From the NCBI GenBank assembly GCA_964389375.1, contig CAYMDP010000005.1, forward strand, positions 1 to 64,000: 64,000 bases of DNA, read 5' to 3'. Within the stretch, counting starts at the first letter, position 1. Every line of letters begins with the position of its first letter. The notes below the pieces were generated by a model that saw nothing but the letters and a program-made list of their open reading frames with translations, searched no databases and had not been told where the DNA came from. The DNA comes from CAYMDP01 sp964389375 (lineage in GTDB: Bacteria; Bdellovibrionota; Bdellovibrionia; Bdellovibrionales; UBA1609). This document shows positions 35,776 to 43,461 of the stretch, piece by piece. A program made the position numbers and the translations under genes.

Positions 35776-36561
35776 GTGATCAAAGCCGTTCTCTTATTAT
35801 TAGTCCTCTTTCAATTTCCGGCATGGGCCATTGCTTTGGACATGGCGCCCTCTGCGTGGCGGGATCCTGATACAAAGTCGAGTTCGATTCTTGCCCGAGA
35901 ATTGATTCATGCAGAACGGGGGTCCGCTCTACAGCGTCGTCGTCCTTATAATAGGATGGATTTTTCTAAACTCCCTCACTGGACTTTCGAGCAGATGATG
36001 GAGGCCTTTGTTTTTTTAAGAGACCTGCGATTTGTCCAGACGGAAGAGAGGCCAGATTTTTTAAGACGACTGTCTTGGTTGTATCCTGATGATGGCTGCA
36101 GTACTCGGGCAGGATTTATGTCTCATCTTCTATTTCAACAGAGCGGTCTTTTGCAGCCCATGAGGATTTTCGTTTTCGGCGATCTTAAAGTCGAAACAGC
36201 AAACCACCCACGGGGCCAAGTGACTTGGTGGTACCATACGGCTTTAGTCCTAAGAGTCGATTCTGAAATCTACGTCTTGGATCCAAGTCTTTCTATTCAA
36301 AGGCCCCTAACTTTAGAGGACTGGCTTTATCTTCAAGTGGAAAGTACGGAAGACATTCAGCTGAGTCTTTGTCTTGCGGGGGCATATTCCCCAAGATCTT
36401 TATGTGATTTAGAACAGCTCCAAACCCCAGAGACACTTACAAAACATCAGAGCCTTTATCTAAAAGCCGAGTGGTCCAGGCAGTTAGAGCTAAAAAGAAA
36501 CCCAGAACAAGTTCTGGGTGATGATCCGCCATGGCTCCAGTGGAGCAGCAGTTTTTATTGA
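35776..36561 (+). CDS. Secreted protein-glutamine glutaminase-like protein
   Basis: A signal peptide (about 1-20) is followed by about 240 residues with a Cys-His-Asp arrangement: YPDDGCSTRA (Cys108), WWYHTALVLR (His154) and YVLDPSLS (Asp169). The same order and context occur in protein glutaminases, which deamidate glutamine side chains of other proteins and have a transglutaminase-like fold. The start is GTG. It converges with the L,D-transpeptidase gene, overlapping by 7 bases. An exported deamidase acting on prey or host proteins would fit a predatory lifestyle; this is inference. A peptidase of similar fold is the alternative. Confidence 0.65.
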   Translation: MIKAVLLLLVLFQFPAWAIALDMAPSAWRDPDTKSSSILARELIHAERGSALQRRRPYNRMDFSKLPHWTFEQMMEAFVFLRDLRFVQTEERPDFLRRLSWLYPDDGCSTRAGFMSHLLFQQSGLLQPMRIFVFGDLKVETANHPRGQVTWWYHTALVLRVDSEIYVLDPSLSIQRPLTLEDWLYLQVESTEDIQLSLCLAGAYSPRSLCDLEQLQTPETLTKHQSLYLKAEWSRQLELKRNPEQVLGDDPPWLQWSSSFY

Positions 36562-37298
36562 ATCCTTGGAATCGTCAGTTGAAGAGGCTCATGAATGGGA
36601 AGCTCTTCGGATTTAACGATAACTAAAGTTTTGTAGCCCCACTTTTTAATTGGCTGACCATCAACTCCAAGACTGCGAAATCCATTGGCATTGATTTCAT
36701 CAACATAGCCAGCTCCAGAATTCCCAATCAGGTGAAACAGTGCGCGGGCGCGATTTGGCTCTAGACGAACACAGCCCGCAGAAGCCCGGGTACCCAGACG
36801 ATCTATGTTCGTGTCGAAAACCCCGTGAGTGGCTATGTTTCCATTAAAAAAGACGGCCCAAGGCATAGGGGCATTGTCGTAAAGACTAGATTGGTGTCTG
36901 GAAGAAAATCCTTCGACTCTAAAGTAGCCATTTGGAGTTACTTTTCCAGCACGAGCGGTAGAGGATTTCCAAAAATATCGAAGACCCGCTTGTCGGTCGT
37001 AAACTCGTACAGTTTGCCCGGGCTCACCTTTGAGATCTTCTTGGTTAGCCACTACAATAACTTCGTAGCTTTCGAAGCGTTGGTCTAAAAGTGGAGAGGG
37101 CAAAGCCAGGGCGATATTAAAGTCAGGGTCGGTATATTTTCTTGGATTTTCAAAATCCTCTTCGATCGACAGATCAAAGACCGCCTGAGGATCTGCCTGG
37201 TAATCAGGAACGGGATAGGTTCGCTTTTGTGCAAATGCCGTTAACGAAAACAGCATCAAAGCAGATGAGGCAAAAAATCGAATACAGCTCTGGTTCAT
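36555..37298 (-). CDS. L,D-transpeptidase (YkuD domain)
   Basis: A signal peptide (MNQSCIRFFASSALMLFSLTAFA, cleaved after FAQ) places it in the periplasm. The YkuD catalytic segment is present: IATHGVFDTNIDRLGTRAS, then the Cys motif SAGCVRL. Family members cross-link peptidoglycan 3-3 or attach proteins to it. The length of about 247 is that of a minimal enzyme with short extensions. The ATG at 37298 is preceded by GGGGGG. It has no partner in its strand. Confidence 0.88.
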   Translation of the reverse strand: MNQSCIRFFASSALMLFSLTAFAQKRTYPVPDYQADPQAVFDLSIEEDFENPRKYTDPDFNIALALPSPLLDQRFESYEVIVVANQEDLKGEPGQTVRVYDRQAGLRYFWKSSTARAGKVTPNGYFRVEGFSSRHQSSLYDNAPMPWAVFFNGNIATHGVFDTNIDRLGTRASAGCVRLEPNRARALFHLIGNSGAGYVDEINANGFRSLGVDGQPIKKWGYKTLVIVKSEELPIHEPLQLTIPRIQ

Positions 37299-37611
37299 TG
37301 GCCCCCCTAAAAATTTCAAAATTTTTGCATGAGGAGATTTGCGGGCTCGATCTCTCTTTTATGCTTTGAGAAGGTTCTAACTAGGAAGACCACATAATGA
37401 AATTAGTATATGATGAATGAAAAACTTACTTGAATTTCACTGGGTCCCTCGTGGGACGGAATGGGTCGAATATTATTCCCGGGGGCTTTGCTTCGAACAG
37501 ATTTTCGGGCTTGTCGATCTTAGGGTTTAGAGAAAAAGCAGAAAGGGTGACCCGGAGCATTTGCCCGAGGTGACTTATGAAAGAAGGAGAAGGGGGGATC
37601 TTCCCGCGCCT
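37299..37611. other. 313-base gap with no confident gene
   Basis: This lies between the L,D-transpeptidase start and the folA end. The plus strand has a 37-codon reading frame (37417-37530, starting MKNLLEFHW) and, just before it, an AGGAAG site followed by a six-codon frame. Neither has enough support to call. Transcripts of the L,D-transpeptidase must start here. Confidence 0.4.
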
Positions 37612-38106
37612 CTAGGTTTTCTTGCGGGAATAAGTTAAAAATGAAAAGGGAACTGGTTCATCTCGATCTCTTCTTTCGACTTCGACGAACTGGCTTTTAT
37701 CGACTTCCGGGTAGGTGATATCGCCCGGAAAATCCTTATGGATTCTAGTAAGATAAATCAAATCCACCTGGTTCATGGTTTCCCTAAAAATTTCGCCACC
37801 ACCGATGATAAAGATCTCTTCCCCGTACTGAGCTTTCTGACTTTTACAGAACTCGATAGCCTCTTTAATACTTTTGAACACATGGGCGCCTTCGGGCTTA
37901 TAGCCTTCTTGCCTTGTTACAACCACGTTCAACCGATGAGGTAGGGGGTGACCAACGGATTCAAAGGTCTTTCGGCCCATGATGAGGGCTTTGCCCTTCG
38001 TTTTATCCCGAAAGAATTTTAAGTCTTCCGGGATATGCCAGGGCAAAGTGTTGTCTTTGCCGATGACGCCGTTTTTGCTTGCGGCCACGATATGGGACAA
38101 AATCAT
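37612..38106 (-). CDS. folA: Dihydrofolate reductase
   Basis: 164 residues, typical of bacterial DHFR. ILSHIVAASKNGVIGKDNTLPWHIPEDL carries the folate and NADPH contacts, GRKTFESVG the loop, and IFIIGGGEIF the late strand. It reduces dihydrofolate produced by thymidylate synthase. Its start overlaps the thyA stop by 4 bases, so the two steps are made together. Confidence 0.97.
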   Translation of the reverse strand: MILSHIVAASKNGVIGKDNTLPWHIPEDLKFFRDKTKGKALIMGRKTFESVGHPLPHRLNVVVTRQEGYKPEGAHVFKSIKEAIEFCKSQKAQYGEEIFIIGGGEIFRETMNQVDLIYLTRIHKDFPGDITYPEVDKSQFVEVERRDRDEPVPFSFLTYSRKKT

Positions 38107-38897
38107 ACGGCCACCTCGGCCTTAATGTGAGGCTCTGGATCGTAGCCCGACAGTTCAAAATCTTCGTAAGTGAAATCAAAAATGGATTTTATATTTGGAT
38201 TTAGCTTCATTTGCGGAAGAGGCTTTGGCGTTCTTGTCAGTTGCAGGCGAGCTTGATCCAAGTGATTTGAATAAAGATGAGCGTCGCCAAGAGTGTGAAT
38301 AAACTCACCGGGCTCAAAACCACAGACTTGCGCCATCATCAAATTTAACAAGGCGTAGCTTGCGATATTAAAGGGAACACCCAAGAAGACATCGGCGCTG
38401 CGCTGATACATCTGACAACTTAAGCGACCTTTTGCGACGTAAAACTGAAAGAAAGCATGGCAAGGAGGCAAAGCCATTTTGTCAATTTCTCCGGGATTAA
38501 AAGCTACGACTAAATGTCTTCTCGAGTTTGGATCTTTTTTAAGACTTTCAACGACATTTGCAATCTGATCGATTTGTTTTCCTTCAGGGGATTTCCAAGA
38601 TCTCCACTGAGATCCATAAACCGGCCCAAGGTTTCCATCTTTATCCGCCCATTCATTCCAGATATTGACTTTGTTTTCGGTCAAATACTTGATGTTTGTT
38701 TCGCCCTTTAAAAACCAAAGCAGCTCGTGAATGATGGATCTTGTATGAAGCTTTTTGGTTGTGATTAAAGGAAAGCCTTCTTTTAAATCAAAGCGCATTT
38801 GGTGGCCAAACACACTTAAGGTTCCAGTCCCTGTGCGGTCTTCTTTGTCGACTCCATTTTCGAGAATATGTCGGAGTAAATTTTGGTATTGCTGCAT
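38103..38897 (-). CDS. thyA: Thymidylate synthase
   Basis: A 264-residue ThyA that methylates dUMP to dTMP. The N-terminus has DRTGTGTLSVFGHQMRFDL; the catalytic Cys is in ALPPCHAFFQFYV; YQRSADVFLGVPFNIASYAL and HTLGDAHLYSNHLDQ bind substrate. The length equals E. coli ThyA. First gene of the thyA-folA operon, divergent from an HD phosphohydrolase. Confidence 0.98.
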   Translation of the reverse strand: MQQYQNLLRHILENGVDKEDRTGTGTLSVFGHQMRFDLKEGFPLITTKKLHTRSIIHELLWFLKGETNIKYLTENKVNIWNEWADKDGNLGPVYGSQWRSWKSPEGKQIDQIANVVESLKKDPNSRRHLVVAFNPGEIDKMALPPCHAFFQFYVAKGRLSCQMYQRSADVFLGVPFNIASYALLNLMMAQVCGFEPGEFIHTLGDAHLYSNHLDQARLQLTRTPKPLPQMKLNPNIKSIFDFTYEDFELSGYDPEPHIKAEVAV

Positions 38898-39039
38898 TTT
38901 AAGACCCCCTTGTCCGTAAAGAGCTTTATCCCTTCTATCGCGATCAAGGAATCATCTCCAGTCTAGATACGCTGTGATATGCTATGCGGGCTGCGTTATT
39001 TTCTTTGACCCAGAGCGGGGAAGTCGGTACGAGAAGCCT

Positions 39040-40356
39040 ATGGAATTGCGCGATCCCGTTCATGGCTCGATGGAGCTCTCAGATGCTGAAGTAAAAGTCC
39101 TCGATAGCGTCGCGTATCAGCGTCTTCGTCAAATTAAGCAGCTTGGTTTTGCAGAATTTAGTTTTCCCGGAGCGACTCATAATCGTTACCTTCATTCGAT
39201 TGGTGTTAGTTACTTGGCGGGAGTCGCCTTTGACGAGATTTTTAAAAAGTTCCCCTTCTCGAGTTCAAAAGTTAAAGAGAAATATCGCGTTCTTGTGAAG
39301 CTTGCCGCCTTACTTCACGATATCGGGCATGGCCCCTTAAGCCATACAACAGAAGAAGTTATGCCTCGCCTTAGCGAGCTTAAAATTAAAGCCTACGAAA
39401 AACGAAGAACAGATCTTAAGTTTGCCCTGCCAAAAGAAAATCCAGAGCGTCAGGCCAACCATGAAGATTACACCATCAAATTTATTACGGATTCTTCTTT
39501 GACCAAAGTCATTGAAGATGAATTTGCAGATTTTTCCCCGATTCATGTGGCCTGCCTAGTGGATAAAACTTTGCAGTGCCCAGATGATTTCTTTAAAGAC
39601 GGGGATTTTGGCTTTCGCACGATTTTAAGTCAGATCATTAGTTCCGAAATGGACGTTGATCGTATGGATTATTTAGAGCGAGACGCCTATTTTTGTGGGA
39701 CCAACTACGGCAAGGTCGAACAGAATTGGCTGTTAAGTAATCTGTCTTATCATTCGGTCGAAGGAGAACTTCACCTCGCCCTTAGTCGCAGAGCTTTGTA
39801 CACTTTCGATGATTTTCTTTTAGCCCGCCATCATATGCATTTGATGGTGTACTTTCATCACAAGGCGATCATTTATGAAGAGATGCTTTATCGCTACCTG
39901 ACTTCTAAAGAGTGCAGTTTTAAACTTCCGGCGAACATCGAAGAGTATATTAAATTTACCGACTATTCTCTTTATCAGCATTTAGCTTCTGTAGATCACG
40001 AGTGGGCGAGACGTATTTCTGAGCGGCGTCCATTTCGAATGCTTTTTGAACTTCACTCGACCGGAGAAACTCCTAGACCCGAGGCCATGAAGGTCCATTT
40101 GGAAGGCGAGGGGATTCCGGTTATATTAGCGGGATCTCAAACGCGGCTAAGCAAGTACCACACACTCACTCCCGAGGAGCGCTCCTTTGAGATCTACGTG
40201 GTCGATGCCTATGATCGTCTTTCGACGCCTTTTCCTATTCAAGAAAGTACCCAGATTTTCCAAAAATATGAGGAAATTCGAAGGATTGACCGTCTTTACG
40301 TGGCTCCAGAGAACTTTGATCGGGCTGAGCAAATTATCATCCAGCATAAACTTTAA
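39040..40356 (+). CDS. HD-domain phosphohydrolase (SAMHD1/YdhJ-like)
   Basis: About 438 residues. The N-terminal segment LRDPVHGSMELSD and VAYQRLRQIKQLGFAEFSFPGATHNRYLHSIG-type start are those of bacterial relatives of SAMHD1. The metal site is KLAALLHDIGHGPLSHT and the late DVDRMDYLERDAYFCG. Such enzymes hydrolyse dNTPs or related nucleotides. I chose the ATG at 39040, beginning MELRDPVHG; an ATG at 38974 is in frame but adds an unlike segment. Lying divergent to thyA-folA, it may help balance dNTP pools. Confidence 0.85.
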   Translation: MELRDPVHGSMELSDAEVKVLDSVAYQRLRQIKQLGFAEFSFPGATHNRYLHSIGVSYLAGVAFDEIFKKFPFSSSKVKEKYRVLVKLAALLHDIGHGPLSHTTEEVMPRLSELKIKAYEKRRTDLKFALPKENPERQANHEDYTIKFITDSSLTKVIEDEFADFSPIHVACLVDKTLQCPDDFFKDGDFGFRTILSQIISSEMDVDRMDYLERDAYFCGTNYGKVEQNWLLSNLSYHSVEGELHLALSRRALYTFDDFLLARHHMHLMVYFHHKAIIYEEMLYRYLTSKECSFKLPANIEEYIKFTDYSLYQHLASVDHEWARRISERRPFRMLFELHSTGETPRPEAMKVHLEGEGIPVILAGSQTRLSKYHTLTPEERSFEIYVVDAYDRLSTPFPIQESTQIFQKYEEIRRIDRLYVAPENFDRAEQIIIQHKL

Positions 40357-40519
40357 ATATTCGGTCCTTCCAGTATCTTAATGCTTAGCATCATAAAACT
40401 CATCGTTCAGGCCTTGAGACCCATCGGGGTTTTGATATTCTATTGGTCCGGGTCAGATTCAAAATATTTGATCCCTCTTGGTCGCCCTTTTTATAAGTGA
40501 TTGCGACGAAAGGAACTGC

Positions 40520-41635
40520 TTGAGGCCACTGAATCGTTTTTTGATCGGCGTTTCGTTCGAACAGGACATAGTTTCAGCAACTCTCCTTAAAGACAGCCAA
40601 ACTCTCGCCAGGCTTTCCTTGGGCCTTCGCCCGGGCCAAGCCAGGGACCTTTTATTGAATCAGCTTATTCGCTCTGCTTTGCTTGAGGCTAAAATTCAAG
40701 GCCCCATCGAGCTACAAGTTGTATTAGTGGAAGATCCCGAGCTTGAAGTGAAGACAAAAAGTCGTCTTAGTTTTTGGCCAAAATTAAGGCCCCGTCCGGT
40801 TCAGGTACTTGGCTCAAAATTAGTTCGAAAGCTTTTAAAAACCCCCGGCTCAGAAGCTTTTCAGATTCAAAAAATTTCTTGGAAGGAAATTCCTTTTGCG
40901 AAAGCGTGGGCCTTAGATAGTTTCGCGCAAATACAAACGCGGGATGCGGCGATCTGGCTTTTTCCAAATGATGTTTTTAGACAAACCGAGCTTTGGATTG
41001 GCCATAAAGGTGTGGATCCTGTGTCGAGTTTTTCAAAGGCCTGGGAGTTGAACTTACTTCTTCAGGCGATGTGCCGATTTTGTGGATTTACTGAGAGTCG
41101 CGGAGAGCATCAGTTTATGTCTCTCGCAGGCCTTGGCGAGCCTCGTTTTGTTGAGCAAATCAAAGCTCTAGTTGAAGTGGACGAGAGTTCTGGATTTTTT
41201 AATGTAGATATGTCCATCGTGGAGCCGGCCCTTCAAGAACTTCCAAACTGGCATGATTGGGAGCAGTTGTTTGGTGGGGAGGCCCGAGACCTGTCGAAGC
41301 CGGTCTCTGTTCGCGAGTTGGATATGGCCTGTTCTTTTGAATTAGTCTTAAAAGAATTATTTTTAAATTTTGGAAAATCCATTCGAAGAGATCTGGGATC
41401 AAGTCATTTGGTTATAAGTGGAAACACAACTTTTTCTCGCCTCGCATTCCGGGTCCTAAGTGAAAGCGGCCTATTTGATAAAGTTGTCTTAAACGCGGAA
41501 GATTTAAATCTTACATTGTCTAGAGGGGCGGCCCTTTCTGCTCGCAGCGAACTTGCTGGGCCTGTGGAAAAGGTTTGGCCCAAGTTATTTGGGGTGAAGT
41601 CCTTAGATTCACCTCGAGTTTCTTTGGATGTCTAA
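40520..41635 (+). CDS. Carbamoyltransferase N-domain-like (ASKHA fold) protein
   Basis: About 371 residues. A segment ESRGEHQFMSLAGLGEP near residue 190 resembles the GExKxMxLAxYGxP motif of NodU/CmcH-type carbamoyltransferases. Later VVISGNTTFSRLAFRVL and LTLSRGAALSA occupy the place of their AGGxxxNxxxN and ALGAAL segments. The C-terminal domain of full carbamoyltransferases (550-600 residues) is absent, and the conserved Asn/His pairs are weak. It may be a degenerate or regulatory relative. The TTG at 40520 is chosen because AAAGGA lies 5 bases upstream. It overlaps the DCC gene by 8 bases. Confidence 0.5.
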   Translation: MRPLNRFLIGVSFEQDIVSATLLKDSQTLARLSLGLRPGQARDLLLNQLIRSALLEAKIQGPIELQVVLVEDPELEVKTKSRLSFWPKLRPRPVQVLGSKLVRKLLKTPGSEAFQIQKISWKEIPFAKAWALDSFAQIQTRDAAIWLFPNDVFRQTELWIGHKGVDPVSSFSKAWELNLLLQAMCRFCGFTESRGEHQFMSLAGLGEPRFVEQIKALVEVDESSGFFNVDMSIVEPALQELPNWHDWEQLFGGEARDLSKPVSVRELDMACSFELVLKELFLNFGKSIRRDLGSSHLVISGNTTFSRLAFRVLSESGLFDKVVLNAEDLNLTLSRGAALSARSELAGPVEKVWPKLFGVKSLDSPRVSLDV

Positions 41636-42026
41636 ATTTGACCGGGTTCTTTACTTCGACGGCGTCTGCAATCTGTGTAATCACTTTGTCGATTGGGTGA
41701 TCCGAAGAAATAATTTTGCGCAAATTCGAGTTGCTTCCCTGCAAGGGGAGCACGCAAAAAATCATTTACCATTAGAGCTGCGGGAAAATATGACTTCCGT
41801 CGTCTATCAACGTGAGGGAAAAAATTTATTAAAATCAGATGCCGCCCTTTGGATTCTTAAAGACCTTCAGGTTTTCGGAGCTCTTCCGAGCCTTCTACTG
41901 TGGACTCCATCATCTCTGAGAAATTTCATTTACGATCTTATCGCCAAGTCCAGATACTCAGTCTTCGGAAAAAGAGAAAGCTGCCGCTTGCCGACTCCTC
42001 AAGAAAAAGAATATTTTTTAGACTAG
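41628..42026 (+). CDS. DUF393 (DCC family) thiol-disulfide oxidoreductase-like protein
   Basis: 132 residues with the DCC signature at the start: YFDGVCNLCNHFVDWVIRRN, where Asp and the Cys-x2-Cys pair are conserved. The later AALWILKDL and FIYDLIAKSRY fit the family. DCC proteins are thought to be thioredoxin-like but have no settled role. It overlaps and is probably co-transcribed with the carbamoyltransferase-like gene. The repeat copy C follows 34 bases after its stop. Confidence 0.88.
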   Translation: MSKFDRVLYFDGVCNLCNHFVDWVIRRNNFAQIRVASLQGEHAKNHLPLELRENMTSVVYQREGKNLLKSDAALWILKDLQVFGALPSLLLWTPSSLRNFIYDLIAKSRYSVFGKRESCRLPTPQEKEYFLD

Positions 42027-42060
42027 AGCTCGGTGAAGCCAGGTCCTTGCTTTTGGGCGG

Positions 42061-42340
42061 AGAAATTCTTTCCCTTTTATAAGTGCTCCGCCTCAGCCGT
42101 CGAACATTCTCGGTCGGCCCTTTGGGCCGCCCTGCGAAACGGGGTTGTATCCTGCAATTTCAAGCCACAGCTGACTTGTTATTTTTGCTTATGGCTTCGT
42201 TGCTCCTCCTTGAATTAGCTTGCGCTAGTCCATCGTCGTCGCGCCTCACCATAAGCAAAAATCCCTGCCTCATCTGTGGCTTGAAATTGCAGGATACAAC
42301 CCAGTCTTCGGCGGACACTTATAAAAGGGAAAGAATTTCT
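42061..42340. repeat. Palindromic element copy C, interrupted by a second palindrome
   Basis: Perfect 25-base arms 42061-42085 and 42316-42340 bound a core in the orientation of copies B and E. Between CTGCGAAAC and AGTCTTCGG the core is broken by a different palindrome: arms 42142-42170 and 42274-42302 match over 29 bases, and inside them 42181-42194 and 42249-42262 match over 14. So the inner unit sits inside the outer one. Reading frames in it are artefacts of the palindromes. With copy D this accounts for most of the 564 bases from 42027 to 42590. Confidence 0.88.
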
Positions 42341-42459
42341 CTGACACAATGTTGGGGCAAGGGAGTATTGCGGGAACTAGGATATTGACATATTCCTCCC
42401 GTTTTCATCGCACATTTATATTATTTTAGTTCCGGACTTACTATTTACAAGCGTCTCGT

Positions 42460-42584
42460 CCGGAAAGTCTGTTCCCATTTTTTAAGTGTCCGCCGAAGAC
42501 TAGTTTCGCAGGGCTGCCGCAGGCAGACCGAGAATGTTCGACGGCTGAGGCGGAGCACTTAAAAAATGGGAACAGACTTTTCGG
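42460..42584. repeat. Palindromic element copy D (shared core, unique arms)
   Basis: Arms 42460-42488 and 42556-42584 match at 28 of 29 bases. The core is in the orientation of copy A, with central hairpin GGGCTGCC/GGCAGACC around a GCA loop. It ends 6 bases from the stop of the degenerate SDR gene (minus strand), so it probably ends that transcript. Copy C is only 119 bases away. Confidence 0.9.
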
Positions 42585-42590
42585 TCAAAG

Positions 42591-43409
42591 TTAGAGACCG
42601 GCGTTGGCTATTAGCATTTGGCCGCTGACGGCGGAATTAAGTGGGCTTACGAGGTATGCAATAAAGTGCGCGATTTCGGTGGGCTCAATAATTCTGGCCC
42701 AGGGTTTTTCTTTTCGAAATTGCTCTAAGGCTTGCTGAATGGTTAATCCGTTTTGAGTTTGTTGCATCAACACATCTTCGGTTAATCCTAAGCAAACTCC
42801 GTTCATCGTGATCCCTTTTTCAAATACAGATCTTGCGGTTTCAGAAACAAAGCGAGCCATCTCACTTTGAATTTCTTTGCCCGAGGTCAGGGCTTCATCG
42901 TGGGCTAAAATCAAAATGTGACCACGCTGGCGGCCCTTTAAAAAAGGCAGTCCCGCTTCGGCCATCAGTTGAGCTTGCTTCCACTCGATCATGGCCTCTT
43001 CCATTTTTGCATTTAGACTGCGAAGCATTCGAGCGTCGATCAAGGCATCAATACCTCCGAAAGACTCGGCCACTCTTCCGATTGCCTCTTGGGCTGAGGC
43101 AAGATCGGTAACTTGTGCATCAACCACTAGTCCTCGTCCATGGCGGGCGTGGACTTCTCGGACATCGTTGATATTTTCCATAAAGCGCCGAGACTCGTTA
43201 CTGGCTTGGGTAACAAAGCCCACGTCTGCGCCGTGTTCCGCTAAAACATGAATGATCCCCTGAGTTAGGGGGCTTAAGTGGCCACTAAGGACGATGGTCT
43301 TATCGCTGAGTTTAAAGCCGGATTCGCGCAAAGCAGAGCCTCCAGTCATAAGTGTCTTCGAATTGAGGCGAAGTTTTTTAAGTGTAGGGGGCTTAAGAAG
43401 TCCAGTCAA
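42591..43409 (-). CDS. SDR-like protein lacking catalytic residues
   Basis: About 272 residues following the classical short-chain dehydrogenase layout: a first strand KTIVLSGHLSPLTQGII, then GIDALIDAR, and a late segment of the kind seen at the end of SDRs (VSGQMLIANAGL). But the Gly-rich TGxxxGIG is SGHLSPLTQGI, the NNAG motif is IDAR, and the Tyr-x3-Lys dyad is missing (EMARFVSETARS at that place). It should not be an active dehydrogenase. The start is a TTG at 43409; an ATG at 43349 is the alternative. It is divergent from purD. Confidence 0.65.
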   Translation of the reverse strand: MTGLLKPPTLKKLRLNSKTLMTGGSALRESGFKLSDKTIVLSGHLSPLTQGIIHVLAEHGADVGFVTQASNESRRFMENINDVREVHARHGRGLVVDAQVTDLASAQEAIGRVAESFGGIDALIDARMLRSLNAKMEEAMIEWKQAQLMAEAGLPFLKGRQRGHILILAHDEALTSGKEIQSEMARFVSETARSVFEKGITMNGVCLGLTEDVLMQQTQNGLTIQQALEQFRKEKPWARIIEPTEIAHFIAYLVSPLNSAVSGQMLIANAGL

Positions 43410-43461
43410 TTGACCCCAAACAGATTGTGCCTTATGACCTGGGCTTTAAAGGAGATCAGGC

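Noticed and set aside
37417..37530. A 37-codon frame starting MKNLLEFHW
   Set aside because: No convincing ribosome site directly before it; kept only as a mention in the gap entry.
42083..42388. A 101-codon plus-strand frame
   Set aside because: It runs through nested palindromes (copy C) and matches no family; open only because the palindrome lacks stops.
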